From positions 1 to 62,808 of the forward strand of contig SPJM01000343.1 in assembly GCA_006844585.1 (NCBI GenBank): DNA of 62,808 nt. The letters are read 5' to 3'. The DNA comes from Methylococcaceae bacterium (GTDB lineage: Bacteria; Pseudomonadota; Gammaproteobacteria; Methylococcales; Methylomonadaceae). A program made the position numbers and the translations under genes. Each line of letters opens with the position of its first letter. Within the stretch, counting starts at the first letter, position 1. Below the pieces are notes generated by a model. It had not been told where the DNA came from. It did no database searches and saw only the letters and a list, made by a program, of their open reading frames with translations. Positions 1 through 8,698 of the stretch are shown piece by piece.

Positions 1-1
1 T

Positions 2-3000
2 ATCGATAATCCCGGCCTTGGGTCAGTCCGCAAAGTGCGCATTGTCGCAATCGGCGGCATTTTGTTTAATGCTTTGTCGGTGATGGCTTGTTTGTGGATA
101 TGGATGGGGTTTCCGGATTTAATTCCCGCTCTGCAATTGCTTATTGTTCTTTTTTCGGCGTCGGCTTTGGCGGCCATGTTTTCAGTACCGGATGTATTGG
201 CTTTTGTGCGAGGGAATACCGTCGCTTGGGCATGCGGTCCGGCATTTGCGGTGCGTTATAAATTGTCCGCTAAGGATTTGAATGATGACAGTTTAGTTTC
301 GGAGCGGCTGCAAAATTCAATTGAAATTCTCGCTAGAGAAGCTTCTACCAGAGGCGGACAATCAGCCGGTGTTGCTTTTATGGTCAAAAAAGCGGGCGCT
401 TTATCGATTATTTTCGATAAGGTGGTTAAAGGCAAACGCGAAGATATTGTTAAAGTCCTTAAGAAAAGTATGCTGGATTTAGTCGCTAAGGCGAAGCGGG
501 AAGGGGTTAAAAAAAGCGCCGAATTCGAAGTGACAATGTTGCATTTACGTTATGCGACCGGCGGAGCGACGCATTGGCATAACGCCCAGCCGCATTGGTA
601 TGAATATTATGATTCGATGATGTTTCATAAGGTGGAAGGCGGCGAATTGATCAGTCAAGCGGGCGAGGTGTTCAATCTGATTGCGCATAATGGCGATATG
701 GATGGGGTTCATCTGGATATTTTATTGGATGAGAATATTGAACGACGGTTTTTCAGTCAGCCGGAAGCGCGGGTTATTTTTCAGACCGCGATGCCCAGTT
801 CAACTTCCGTCGGCGATTCCGATTCGCGCAGTATTGCCGAGTGGGTTGATTTACATTTAACTCGGGGGTTGGCGTATAAGGCCTTGCGATACGCTTATTT
901 GAGCAGCGCCTTGGATTTTAACGAAGATTTGGCGACCGGTCGTTTTGACTTTTCGGTCTTGTATCAATGGGCGGAACAAGTTGATTATGTATTGTTGAAT
1001 GCTAAAAACGCTGACCCTTCCAGTTACCTGAAAGAGAATGCCGAATCGATTAATGATTTGCATGATCAAGTAAAGGCGCAGGTGTTGGAAGCTTTGAGCA
1101 AGGAATGCGCTTCGGCAATTCCTAAACAGCGTTTATCGCGCTTTTTGAATGTGTTTGAGCAAGCATTTTACCGCCATGATTTAACCTGGGTAATGCGGCA
1201 GGCATCCAGAAACTTAGTGGGTGAATTTGCTTTGATGGCCTGCTCCACCACTGAAAAACGGATGGGCGTTTTTTCCTTAACCCAGGCGTTCTCCATCGGC
1301 CACAATCGCAGCACAGGTGAGATTTTCGGCAGCGCCGAGCCGCAAGGTGTGACTTCATCACTACACAGCGGCGATGCTGACGATGATGCTTTACAAATCA
1401 ATCTGCAAGACGGCCAGTATGCAACGATTGATTTCGCTGCTAAACCGGGCGTTGATCCGATAGCCATTTATGACCGGGTTCGGGAAGCCGATGATTTCTC
1501 CAAACCGGCTTTAATCGCTGAAGGTTGTGCGATTGATGATCTTCAATCGGAGTGGTTTCCGGTTAATCATAATCCGAAAATCGATAAAACGACTCGTCAG
1601 GATTTACCCGGTGAAGAAATCAATCGCGACTTGAAAGATATTCCGTATATTTTGAAGCGGGTAGTTGATTCCTTTAAACCTGGTGGCGAAAACCAGCAAA
1701 CGATGAACCATTTTAGCCGTTTATTGTTTGATAATTTAGCGGATGCAGGACGTAACCCCAAAAAGTATGATTTGGTGCTTTATGGCGTGGATTTTAACCA
1801 GGATCTTATTAACGAATTTAGTTTGGCTTTGGTGTCGGTTTTGCCGGATTTGAAGGTGAGGGCGGAAAATTCCGGTAATGTGTTGAAAGAGATGAAACGC
1901 ACTCAGCGTGAAGGAATCGGCGGTTATGGACCCAAAACCATTTTTCTGGGGGTGAGTAATTCAGCGCAGACCCAATCCACCTTGGCGGTGACCCGGAAGG
2001 CGGTTGAAATGGTCGGCGGCGAACGTTCTTTCGTATTGTCGCAAAGCTTCCTAAACTCAATGACTCAAGCCGTTAATCAGGGCTATCATCCTGAAGACCC
2101 GGTTTTGCCTAATACCTTTATCAACCTGAGCCATTTTTCGCCTGACGGCAGTTGCGGCAGACGACGTTCGGAAGCGGCGACGATTGTGCCGGTCGCCACC
2201 CAGGCGGTGTTAACCGAAATTTTAATACACTTATTAAATAATGCTTTGTTGCAAAGACCGGCGCTTTGTCATCAAGATGGCGAAGCCAAACATTTTGAAA
2301 TCCGCCATGATATACAAATGGCGGATGTGTTGGCTTTTAGGGAGTTTCAAACGGCGGTTTACGATGTGGAAATCGCCAATCGAGTGGGTTTTAATGCGGC
2401 AGGGGAGACTATTAATTCCCCTGATACCGAGACTGTTGAGAAAGAAGCACAGGCGCGCGCTGAAAATCAAATCGAATTTATTCGCTCATACGCCTTATTC
2501 GCCAGTTATATTGTGATAGCCACTTTATTCGGCATTCCTGTTTTTCATTTATTAACCGTTCCCATCCAGAATGTCGTCGGTATCAGTTTTTTCGCATCTA
2601 TATTGGATGCGGCGTTATTTTTATGTGCTTTATGGCTGATTCATATGGGCCTGCGCTATGGGCAAGGGCGGCCGGTTTTAGAACGCATCGGCGCAAGGGC
2701 GGAGTTATATATAGATCGAAAATACATTGCCCGAATGGTGGAGCGTTACAACGCCACTTTATTTTCCAATGCGCCGGCTTTTTTAACGCCTTATTTTTAT
2801 TGGGCGGATACCGTGCAGGACGCTTTGCATCGTTTCGGCATTCGCGCCCATCGCGGTGTGGTTACCATTCACCGCACTCCGGATGAGCGAATGGGGATAG
2901 AAGAGGCCAACAATGCGGCGGAAGAAAACATGGTCTTTGCCCAGATCGGCGGTATTCGCTTTAATTGCGGGCAGCCGCAATCGCGCGATAAAGTCAGGGA

Positions 3001-3784
3001 AAATTCTCATTTCATGAATCGCTGTGAACAAGACGTTCAAGCCCGCCCTTATCAATCGGTGTTGACCGACAGTTTAGAAGCGTTAAGACAAAAATATGAT
3101 CAGAAACTATCGCCCGAGACTTTGCGGTTGATTAATAGGCGTTTAATCGATTTGTCGGACGGCATCATTTTTGAATTTGTAGTCGGCGCTCAACGCCGGG
3201 ATATTATTAATCAAGCGTTGTGGAAAATGATTGACTGGGCGCCCGGCGCAGAGGCGGTTTATCGGTTGGTCGCTTATTACGGCGTCGATATGAAAAATGT
3301 TATCGGTGATGCCGATACCGCCAATCAGGCGCAAATTCAATCCACTAAACACCCGGTTTCGCCGATGGACATCAATATCGACACCTTAGCGCCCAGGCCG
3401 ACTATCGATGCGCTGATCAGTCAGGAGAAAATTGAAGAAGATCAGTCTTTTGCGGTATTGGTGTTTTTTGAACACTGTCTATGCATTAATTTAAACGAAC
3501 ATTCTTTTGCTCATCAGGGGGTTAACGCCGCTGCTGAAATATTGTTGTTTCCAGGCGTAGGCGTAGATCAAGGGAAATTGGTCAGCGCGCATGAGGGCGA
3601 AGCGAAAGAACGCTTTGTCGCAGAAATATCACGGTCGAACGGCAAGGATATGTTGAGCGTCAACAACCTGAACAGTCCTTTTCAGATCACAATTCCTTTA
3701 TCCAGTCTCCATTCCGATCAGCTTTACCATTTGCTTTATCGTTTGGAAATGGATTCGCAGAGTCATTTGTCGGTGGCTGCGTAA
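2..3784 (+). CDS. Membrane-anchored GlmS-like protein: class II glutamine amidotransferase plus SIS domain (5' end outside window)
   Basis: The frame is open to the left edge. The first usable start is a GTG at 35 without a clear ribosome site, so the true start is probably upstream. Numbering from that GTG: hydrophobic segments at about 4-25 and 30-50, then Cys67-Gly, RGGQSAG (106-112), HLRYATGG (170-177), NAQPH (183-187), AHNGD (217-221) and DSDSR (261-265). These correspond in order to the class II (Ntn) glutaminase motifs of GlmS and PurF. Residues about 579-735 resemble the first sugar-isomerase (SIS) domain, with SNSAQT (641-646) in the place of the GlmS phosphate loop SQSGET. Two more membrane segments follow (about 819-840 and 850-872), then about 375 residues I cannot assign. 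Normal GlmS is about 610 residues, soluble, and starts at the catalytic Cys. Here the Cys follows a membrane leader, so it would need processing or is inactive. First gene of a three-gene operon. Confidence 0.75.
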   Translation: MDNPGLGSVRKVRIVAIGGILFNALSVMACLWIWMGFPDLIPALQLLIVLFSASALAAMFSVPDVLAFVRGNTVAWACGPAFAVRYKLSAKDLNDDSLVSERLQNSIEILAREASTRGGQSAGVAFMVKKAGALSIIFDKVVKGKREDIVKVLKKSMLDLVAKAKREGVKKSAEFEVTMLHLRYATGGATHWHNAQPHWYEYYDSMMFHKVEGGELISQAGEVFNLIAHNGDMDGVHLDILLDENIERRFFSQPEARVIFQTAMPSSTSVGDSDSRSIAEWVDLHLTRGLAYKALRYAYLSSALDFNEDLATGRFDFSVLYQWAEQVDYVLLNAKNADPSSYLKENAESINDLHDQVKAQVLEALSKECASAIPKQRLSRFLNVFEQAFYRHDLTWVMRQASRNLVGEFALMACSTTEKRMGVFSLTQAFSIGHNRSTGEIFGSAEPQGVTSSLHSGDADDDALQINLQDGQYATIDFAAKPGVDPIAIYDRVREADDFSKPALIAEGCAIDDLQSEWFPVNHNPKIDKTTRQDLPGEEINRDLKDIPYILKRVVDSFKPGGENQQTMNHFSRLLFDNLADAGRNPKKYDLVLYGVDFNQDLINEFSLALVSVLPDLKVRAENSGNVLKEMKRTQREGIGGYGPKTIFLGVSNSAQTQSTLAVTRKAVEMVGGERSFVLSQSFLNSMTQAVNQGYHPEDPVLPNTFINLSHFSPDGSCGRRRSEAATIVPVATQAVLTEILIHLLNNALLQRPALCHQDGEAKHFEIRHDIQMADVLAFREFQTAVYDVEIANRVGFNAAGETINSPDTETVEKEAQARAENQIEFIRSYALFASYIVIATLFGIPVFHLLTVPIQNVVGISFFASILDAALFLCALWLIHMGLRYGQGRPVLERIGARAELYIDRKYIARMVERYNATLFSNAPAFLTPYFYWADTVQDALHRFGIRAHRGVVTIHRTPDERMGIEEANNAAEENMVFAQIGGIRFNCGQPQSRDKVRENSHFMNRCEQDVQARPYQSVLTDSLEALRQKYDQKLSPETLRLINRRLIDLSDGIIFEFVVGAQRRDIINQALWKMIDWAPGAEAVYRLVAYYGVDMKNVIGDADTANQAQIQSTKHPVSPMDINIDTLAPRPTIDALISQEKIEEDQSFAVLVFFEHCLCINLNEHSFAHQGVNAAAEILLFPGVGVDQGKLVSAHEGEAKERFVAEISRSNGKDMLSVNNLNSPFQITIPLSSLHSDQLYHLLYRLEMDSQSHLSVAA

Positions 3785-3800
3785 TTTGGGGTGAATCAGC

Positions 3801-6272
3801 ATGATTTTAACGATTTTTACAGTATTGGCGTTCAGCGTTTTATTGATTGTTTTTTATTATAAAAGTAAAACCAAGCAAGAATTATTTATCAGCAATTTCA
3901 TTTATTACGCTTTGCTGTTTATTTCAGCAATGGTGTTGATGTCGCAATTCGCCGGTTCCGATTGGCCGGCTACCATACAAGTCAGCGCTTTTGTTTTTAT
4001 TATGGTGTTTTGGCAATGGCAGACCTTGAAATCCTCGTTTTGGGGAGTGGTGTTTTTTCAAGCCTGCTTTATGGCGCATCTTTTTATCGGCGGTTATTTA
4101 TACAGCGCGACTCAGATTCCCTATGTCGATGAGCCTTTTCGGGAAATCTCCAATAACCAGCCGCATGAACTAGAGCCGGGCAATTTTCCTCATCATTGGG
4201 TCACCGGGCTGCCGCGTGAATCGTACAATTCTGAACTTGATTATGCGGCTGTTGATGCGTCCCATAACGATGTTAGTACGCAGCTTAATGAGGCGACGCA
4301 GCAGCAGTCTCACGCGGATTGGGCGGCAGCCTTGCGCTGGGAAAAATTAGCGCCGTTAATGAGAAAGGATTCGCAAATCAGAACCGTATTGCAAAATTTA
4401 AAAGAGGCTCAGCAACGTGAGCTATCGGATATGTTAGCGCGGTTGAATGCCGATTCGGTTGCCAGCACGCGCATGCGGCGCAAGGCTTTAAGTCGGCGTC
4501 AAATCCAAAACTTGTTGAATGAACGGGCGATTTCGCAAAGCTATTTTCGCACCATTAATGAAACCTGGCGCTTGTTGGATGTGGATGAGCGCAACTTTAG
4601 ACAACGTCAATACGAAGATCGTTTTCATGTCTTGCTGGAGTTGATGGAGGATGAAAAAATCGATGAAAGTCACCGGGTTGAATTCATTGATTTTATGGTG
4701 GCGCATTTTGCCGGCGATGTGCGTTTAATTAAGCCCTTGATTAGCCTTTACGATCATCTGGATGAGGCCTATCCCCGCCAAAAACGGCAAAACAAGGCCT
4801 TTCTGGATCTTTATGTGGCGCGCTGTAAGGCTTTATTAAACGGTTTCGCCCGTATCGGCGAGCCGGTGATGCAACCTTTATTGGATTATCGGCGGCGGAC
4901 GGTTTCGGAAATTCATTATTCCCAAGCCCGGCTGGATAAGTTTATTGAACAACAATTCGGGGTTAAGCCGCCGGTTTTGTATCAACCCGCCGAGCCGCAA
5001 TCAATTGCGGATTTCCTAAATCGCCGCAAATACCCGATTGCGGAAAAATTAACCGGCGCTTCATTTAAGCAAGATTATATTCGCCGCAATCTGATGCAGA
5101 TGATGATCAAGAATATTCCGCCCAAATTTGATCAGCCGGTGATGAACGCTTCTGAACAACTGTTTCAACAAATCAAAAGTCATTTCGAGCGGGCCGGTTT
5201 TGATGATGCGGTGGATTATTTATTAGTTGATGCTGATCCGGCGGTGCGGGGTAATTTGGCTTGGTATCTGGCGGAGCGTAAAGACCCTTATCTAGTCCCG
5301 TTAGTATTTGAATTGATGCGCGATCCGAATCCGGAAGTGCGCCGGATGGCGGCCATTGCGGCGGGTAATTTTGTGATTCGCGATACCCAAGGGGCGAGCG
5401 ACCCTAAGTTTATTGAAATCGTCAAAATGTTGCAAAATTACCGCAGTAATTCCGATGCCTTTGGACGGGCGTGGGCCTTATTCTCATTATCCAATATCGC
5501 TGATCAGCAAAAAGCGCTTTATATCGTAGATTTAATTTTAAATGACGGCGAAGGTTATCATTCCGGTTTAGGCGCTGCGGCGCCAACCTGGCGCAGCGAG
5601 GAAGAGCGGCATGTTGTTCACAGTTTAATCGAAACCTTGTCTAAAACACCGGAAGAATTGCTGGTGAAAACGTATGCGCTGAATACCTTGATTGCTTTGA
5701 ACTCGCCGGAATCCTTGGGTATTTTGCTGCAATATTTACATCATATTTATGATAAACATCATACGCGTCCGAGTATGTGGCGCTATTTCATGCCGCATAT
5801 GACGTTGCCGCAAGAGGCTGAGAACGTAGAGGACGTGGTGGTGTATTTTGCAAAAGTAAATGAAGGCAGTTCTCAAGAGACGCATACCCGGCATTTGAAA
5901 GCGATTAATGAGTTTTTGCGTAAAGCTTATGAGGCGGATAGAAGCGGTGAGTATTTTCAAATATTACGGTTTTTAAAAGTCTATAACCCTTCGGATTATG
6001 AATCTTATTTGCTGGAAAACGATGAACAAATTCGTATTATGCGGATATGGGAATATTTAACCGCCACCCATTTGTTTTGGATTTTGGCATGGCCTTTTTG
6101 CCTGGTCGGCATGTTGATTATTATTTATATTGTTTTTCCGTTTTTGAATCTATCTGCGCCGAAACGCGCCCAGAAACCGAATGACAGGTCGAACCCGGCG
6201 GCGGATTTCCGTAAACAAAAAATGACCCCCGCTTCGACCATCGTGCCGGTTAAAATAGTGAATAAGAAATAG
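3801..6272 (+). CDS. HEAT-repeat membrane protein of unknown function
   Basis: An 823-residue protein starting 16 bases after the GlmS-like gene. It has about four N-terminal membrane segments (roughly 1-20, 29-51, 58-73 and 79-101), a long helical middle and one C-terminal membrane segment near 755-782 followed by a basic tail. Around 460-640 there are HEAT-type helical repeats with the usual Pro-x-x-Arg pattern, for example DADPAVRGNLAWYL and DPNPEVRRMAAIAAG. No catalytic motif is visible. HEAT repeats usually act as protein-binding scaffolds, so this may be the adaptor between the GlmS-like protein and other envelope parts; that is inference. The ribosome site before the ATG is weak (GGGG about 10 bases upstream). 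Its place between the other two genes suggests a dedicated three-part system. Confidence 0.7.
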   Translation: MILTIFTVLAFSVLLIVFYYKSKTKQELFISNFIYYALLFISAMVLMSQFAGSDWPATIQVSAFVFIMVFWQWQTLKSSFWGVVFFQACFMAHLFIGGYLYSATQIPYVDEPFREISNNQPHELEPGNFPHHWVTGLPRESYNSELDYAAVDASHNDVSTQLNEATQQQSHADWAAALRWEKLAPLMRKDSQIRTVLQNLKEAQQRELSDMLARLNADSVASTRMRRKALSRRQIQNLLNERAISQSYFRTINETWRLLDVDERNFRQRQYEDRFHVLLELMEDEKIDESHRVEFIDFMVAHFAGDVRLIKPLISLYDHLDEAYPRQKRQNKAFLDLYVARCKALLNGFARIGEPVMQPLLDYRRRTVSEIHYSQARLDKFIEQQFGVKPPVLYQPAEPQSIADFLNRRKYPIAEKLTGASFKQDYIRRNLMQMMIKNIPPKFDQPVMNASEQLFQQIKSHFERAGFDDAVDYLLVDADPAVRGNLAWYLAERKDPYLVPLVFELMRDPNPEVRRMAAIAAGNFVIRDTQGASDPKFIEIVKMLQNYRSNSDAFGRAWALFSLSNIADQQKALYIVDLILNDGEGYHSGLGAAAPTWRSEEERHVVHSLIETLSKTPEELLVKTYALNTLIALNSPESLGILLQYLHHIYDKHHTRPSMWRYFMPHMTLPQEAENVEDVVVYFAKVNEGSSQETHTRHLKAINEFLRKAYEADRSGEYFQILRFLKVYNPSDYESYLLENDEQIRIMRIWEYLTATHLFWILAWPFCLVGMLIIIYIVFPFLNLSAPKRAQKPNDRSNPAADFRKQKMTPASTIVPVKIVNKK

Positions 6273-6277
6273 GGGGG

Positions 6278-7819
6278 ATGATGTTGTTTATCACGGCTTT
6301 AAAAACGCGGGTGAAGCTATTATTCATCGTTTTGTTCGGCTTGTTGTTGAACGCATGTACGCTTATCGGTCCGGATTTTGAGAAACCGGAACTCGGGTTG
6401 GATGAACAATGGTTAGCGGATTACCGGGAGACTTTTAAAAGCGGTGATGCGACAAAGTGGTGGGAAGTATTTAATGACCCTGTGTTAAACCAACTGATCA
6501 ATTTAGCGCATCAACAAAACCTGGATCTGCAAACGGTGGCGATTCGCATCTTGGAGGCCAGGGCGCAATTAGGCATCGCCAGAGGCAGTTTGTTTCCGCA
6601 AAGCCAAACCTTGGAAACTGGCTTGGCTTTTCATAAACTCAGCGAGCGTTCTCCTAATTTCGATCCATCGTTTGATGATCCCGATTTTGTCGCTTTTGAT
6701 ATGGGTTTCGACGCCCTCTGGGAATTGGATGTGTGGGGGCGTTTTCGCCGCGGCATAGAATCAGCCAACGCCAAATTAGCGGTTTCGGCAGCGGAATATG
6801 ACGATATGCTGGTCAGTTTAACCGCCGAGGTCGCGGTCAGCTATGTGCAAATCTGTGCTTTTAAGCAACGTTTGCAAGTGGCGCTTGAAAATGCGCAGAT
6901 TCAAAAGGACAGTGTCAGGATTACCGAAGTCAGGGTGCGGGAAGGCATCAGCACTGAACTGGATATGCAACAGGCGCGGGCTTTGTTGCATAGCACGCTG
7001 GCCTTGATTACTCGTTTGCAAACCGGGTTGCGCCACGCTAAAAACGGCTTGGCGGTATTATTAGGCCGGTTTCCAGGGCAGATTGATCGTTTCTTGGATG
7101 ATCAAATGACGATTCCGCAGGCTTCAAAAGCGATTGTATTGGATATACCTGTGAATATGTTAAGACGCCGCCCGGATGTGCGTAAAGCCGAATATAACGC
7201 CGCTGCGCAAAGCGCTTTGATCGGGGTGGCGAAGGCGGATTTACTGCCGCGTTTCACCTTGCGCGGCGCTTTGGGGTTGAATTCCAGCAGTTCCGGCGCG
7301 ATTGATATATTCGATGTGTTCGATATGAAAAGTCTGGCGGCGACTATCGGGCCGACGGTGAGTTGGCCGATTTTAAATTACGGGCGTTTGAAAAATAATG
7401 TTCGCGTTCAAGACGCCCGTTTTGAGCAGGCGTTTATGCAATACCGGCAAACTGTGTTGACCGCCGTGCGCGAAGTGGAGGACGCCATGATTGCTTTCGT
7501 TAATAGCGGTCGCCGGGTTGAGCATCTACAACGCGGAGTTCAGGCTTCCGGGCGTTCTGTGGATTTAGCGCTGGCTCAATACCGAAGCGGTTTGGAAGAT
7601 TACACCCGGGTATTGGATTCGCAGCAGTTTTTAGTTCAGCAACAAGATGCTTTAATTTCCGGACAAGGCGATTATGTGAAAAATATTATCGCCGTTTATA
7701 AGGCCTTGGGCGGCGGTTGGGAAATTCGTGAAAATCAAAATATCTTTCCGCAAAAGGCCTTGCAACGAATGCAGCAACGGGTGGATTGGGAGGACTTTGT
7801 TAATGACGAGGGTTCATGA
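6278..7819 (+). CDS. Outer-membrane efflux lipoprotein, NodT/OprM (TolC-like) family
   Basis: A 513-residue protein with a lipoprotein signal: basic start, hydrophobic stretch, then LLNAC with Cys27 as lipidation site. The mature part begins IGPDFEKP, the typical NodT/OprM opening, and contains two copies of the outer-membrane efflux domain, including ALWELDVWGRFRRG, the repeated LRRRPDVRKAE region and SWPILNYGRLKNN. The family forms trimeric outer-membrane ducts that work with an inner-membrane pump and a periplasmic adaptor. Neither partner is in the window; they could lie upstream of the left edge. A run of Gs overlaps the previous stop codon and precedes two ATGs (6278 and 6281); the second has better spacing. 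The gene ends just before a REP-like hairpin. Confidence 0.88.
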   Translation: MMLFITALKTRVKLLFIVLFGLLLNACTLIGPDFEKPELGLDEQWLADYRETFKSGDATKWWEVFNDPVLNQLINLAHQQNLDLQTVAIRILEARAQLGIARGSLFPQSQTLETGLAFHKLSERSPNFDPSFDDPDFVAFDMGFDALWELDVWGRFRRGIESANAKLAVSAAEYDDMLVSLTAEVAVSYVQICAFKQRLQVALENAQIQKDSVRITEVRVREGISTELDMQQARALLHSTLALITRLQTGLRHAKNGLAVLLGRFPGQIDRFLDDQMTIPQASKAIVLDIPVNMLRRRPDVRKAEYNAAAQSALIGVAKADLLPRFTLRGALGLNSSSSGAIDIFDVFDMKSLAATIGPTVSWPILNYGRLKNNVRVQDARFEQAFMQYRQTVLTAVREVEDAMIAFVNSGRRVEHLQRGVQASGRSVDLALAQYRSGLEDYTRVLDSQQFLVQQQDALISGQGDYVKNIIAVYKALGGGWEIRENQNIFPQKALQRMQQRVDWEDFVNDEGS

Positions 7820-7839
7820 GGGTTGCTGTTGATTTTTTT

Positions 7840-7873
7840 GTAGGATGGGCAAAGCGCAGCGCCTCCGTCCTAC
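7840..7873. repeat. REP-like palindromic repeat, copy 1
   Basis: GTAGGA (7840-7845) pairs with TCCTAC (7868-7873), and the stem continues inward with wobble pairs around AAAGCGCAGCG. The same core occurs near 24405 and 61461, so this is a member of an interspersed repeat family. It lies between two converging genes, and its right arm overlaps the stop codon of the GGDEF gene. It may work as a two-way terminator. Confidence 0.7.
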
Positions 7874-8676
7874 GTCTGTTTCAATTGTTCATTGGTAGAG
7901 GCGTTCATGGCGTGTTGAGGTTTAAATAAGGTAACTTGCGCTCGCCCGGATTTCTTGGCGGCATACATGGCGGAGTCGGCCTCTCTGATCAAGGCTTCTA
8001 TATTGCTATCTTGGGGGCGGATAATACGCACCCCGATGCTGGCGCCAACTGAAAGTGAATCATGATTGAATGTAACCGGATGGGATATTTTCTCGCGTAG
8101 TTTTTCGGCAACGATTAAGGCGGATTCCTGCGCTTTGAGTTCATCATGGGCGATGTGATTCAGCAACACGATAAACTCATCGCCGCCCAGTCTGGCGGCA
8201 ATATCAATTTGTCTTAAAACGCTTTCCAAGGTTTTGGCGACATCTTTTAAAATGACATCGCCCGCTTCATGACCATGTTCATCATTAACAGGTTTAAAAC
8301 CGTCCAGGTCGATTAGCATTAATACGCCGTAGGTTTTGTCCCTCACACAATAACTGATGGATTTATCCAGATGTTCTTCAAGTAAACGGCGGTTTGCTAA
8401 ACCGGTGAGCGGGTCGTGTAAAGCTAAATATCTGACCGATTCCTCAGCAATATCACGGTCTTTGATGAAGGGTAAAATGACCCAGAAGTATATAAACGGC
8501 GCAGAAAATACCGATAGTAGGCCAGCGTCCAAAAAGGCTTCCGAGATGGGATCTAGTTCGAGTTGTAAGGTCGCAAACAACAGCATAATGGCGAATTCAA
8601 CCAAAGAAATAACAATGATAATGCGGATCACAATGGTAATTACGGTGATATGGTGGCTGTCTTTATCTCTGAACAT
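7870..8676 (-). CDS. Membrane diguanylate cyclase (GGDEF domain)
   Basis: A 268-residue protein with two membrane segments (about 9-36 and 44-70) and a GGDEF domain from about 85. The active-site loop GGDEF is intact at 164-168. RQID at 155-158 lies exactly five residues before it, which matches the RxxD inhibitory site for c-di-GMP. The enzyme should therefore make c-di-GMP from two GTP and be product-inhibited. No periplasmic sensor domain is present, only a short loop between the two helices. It is the last gene of a minus-strand operon, 22 bases after the GGDEF-EAL gene, so one transcript encodes two c-di-GMP proteins. The stop codon lies in a REP-like hairpin. Confidence 0.9.
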   Translation of the reverse strand: MFRDKDSHHITVITIVIRIIIVISLVEFAIMLLFATLQLELDPISEAFLDAGLLSVFSAPFIYFWVILPFIKDRDIAEESVRYLALHDPLTGLANRRLLEEHLDKSISYCVRDKTYGVLMLIDLDGFKPVNDEHGHEAGDVILKDVAKTLESVLRQIDIAARLGGDEFIVLLNHIAHDELKAQESALIVAEKLREKISHPVTFNHDSLSVGASIGVRIIRPQDSNIEALIREADSAMYAAKKSGRAQVTLFKPQHAMNASTNEQLKQT

Positions 8677-8698
8677 AAGGGCTACTCTATTATTATTG

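Noticed and set aside
1122-1467. Minus-strand open frames inside the GlmS-like gene
   Set aside because: They are shadows of a well-supported plus-strand gene, with no ribosome sites or recognisable protein features. The same holds for similar antisense frames elsewhere.
35-3784. Annotation as ordinary GlmS
   Set aside because: The protein has membrane segments, an internal catalytic Cys and twice the usual length, so the standard soluble enzyme is excluded.
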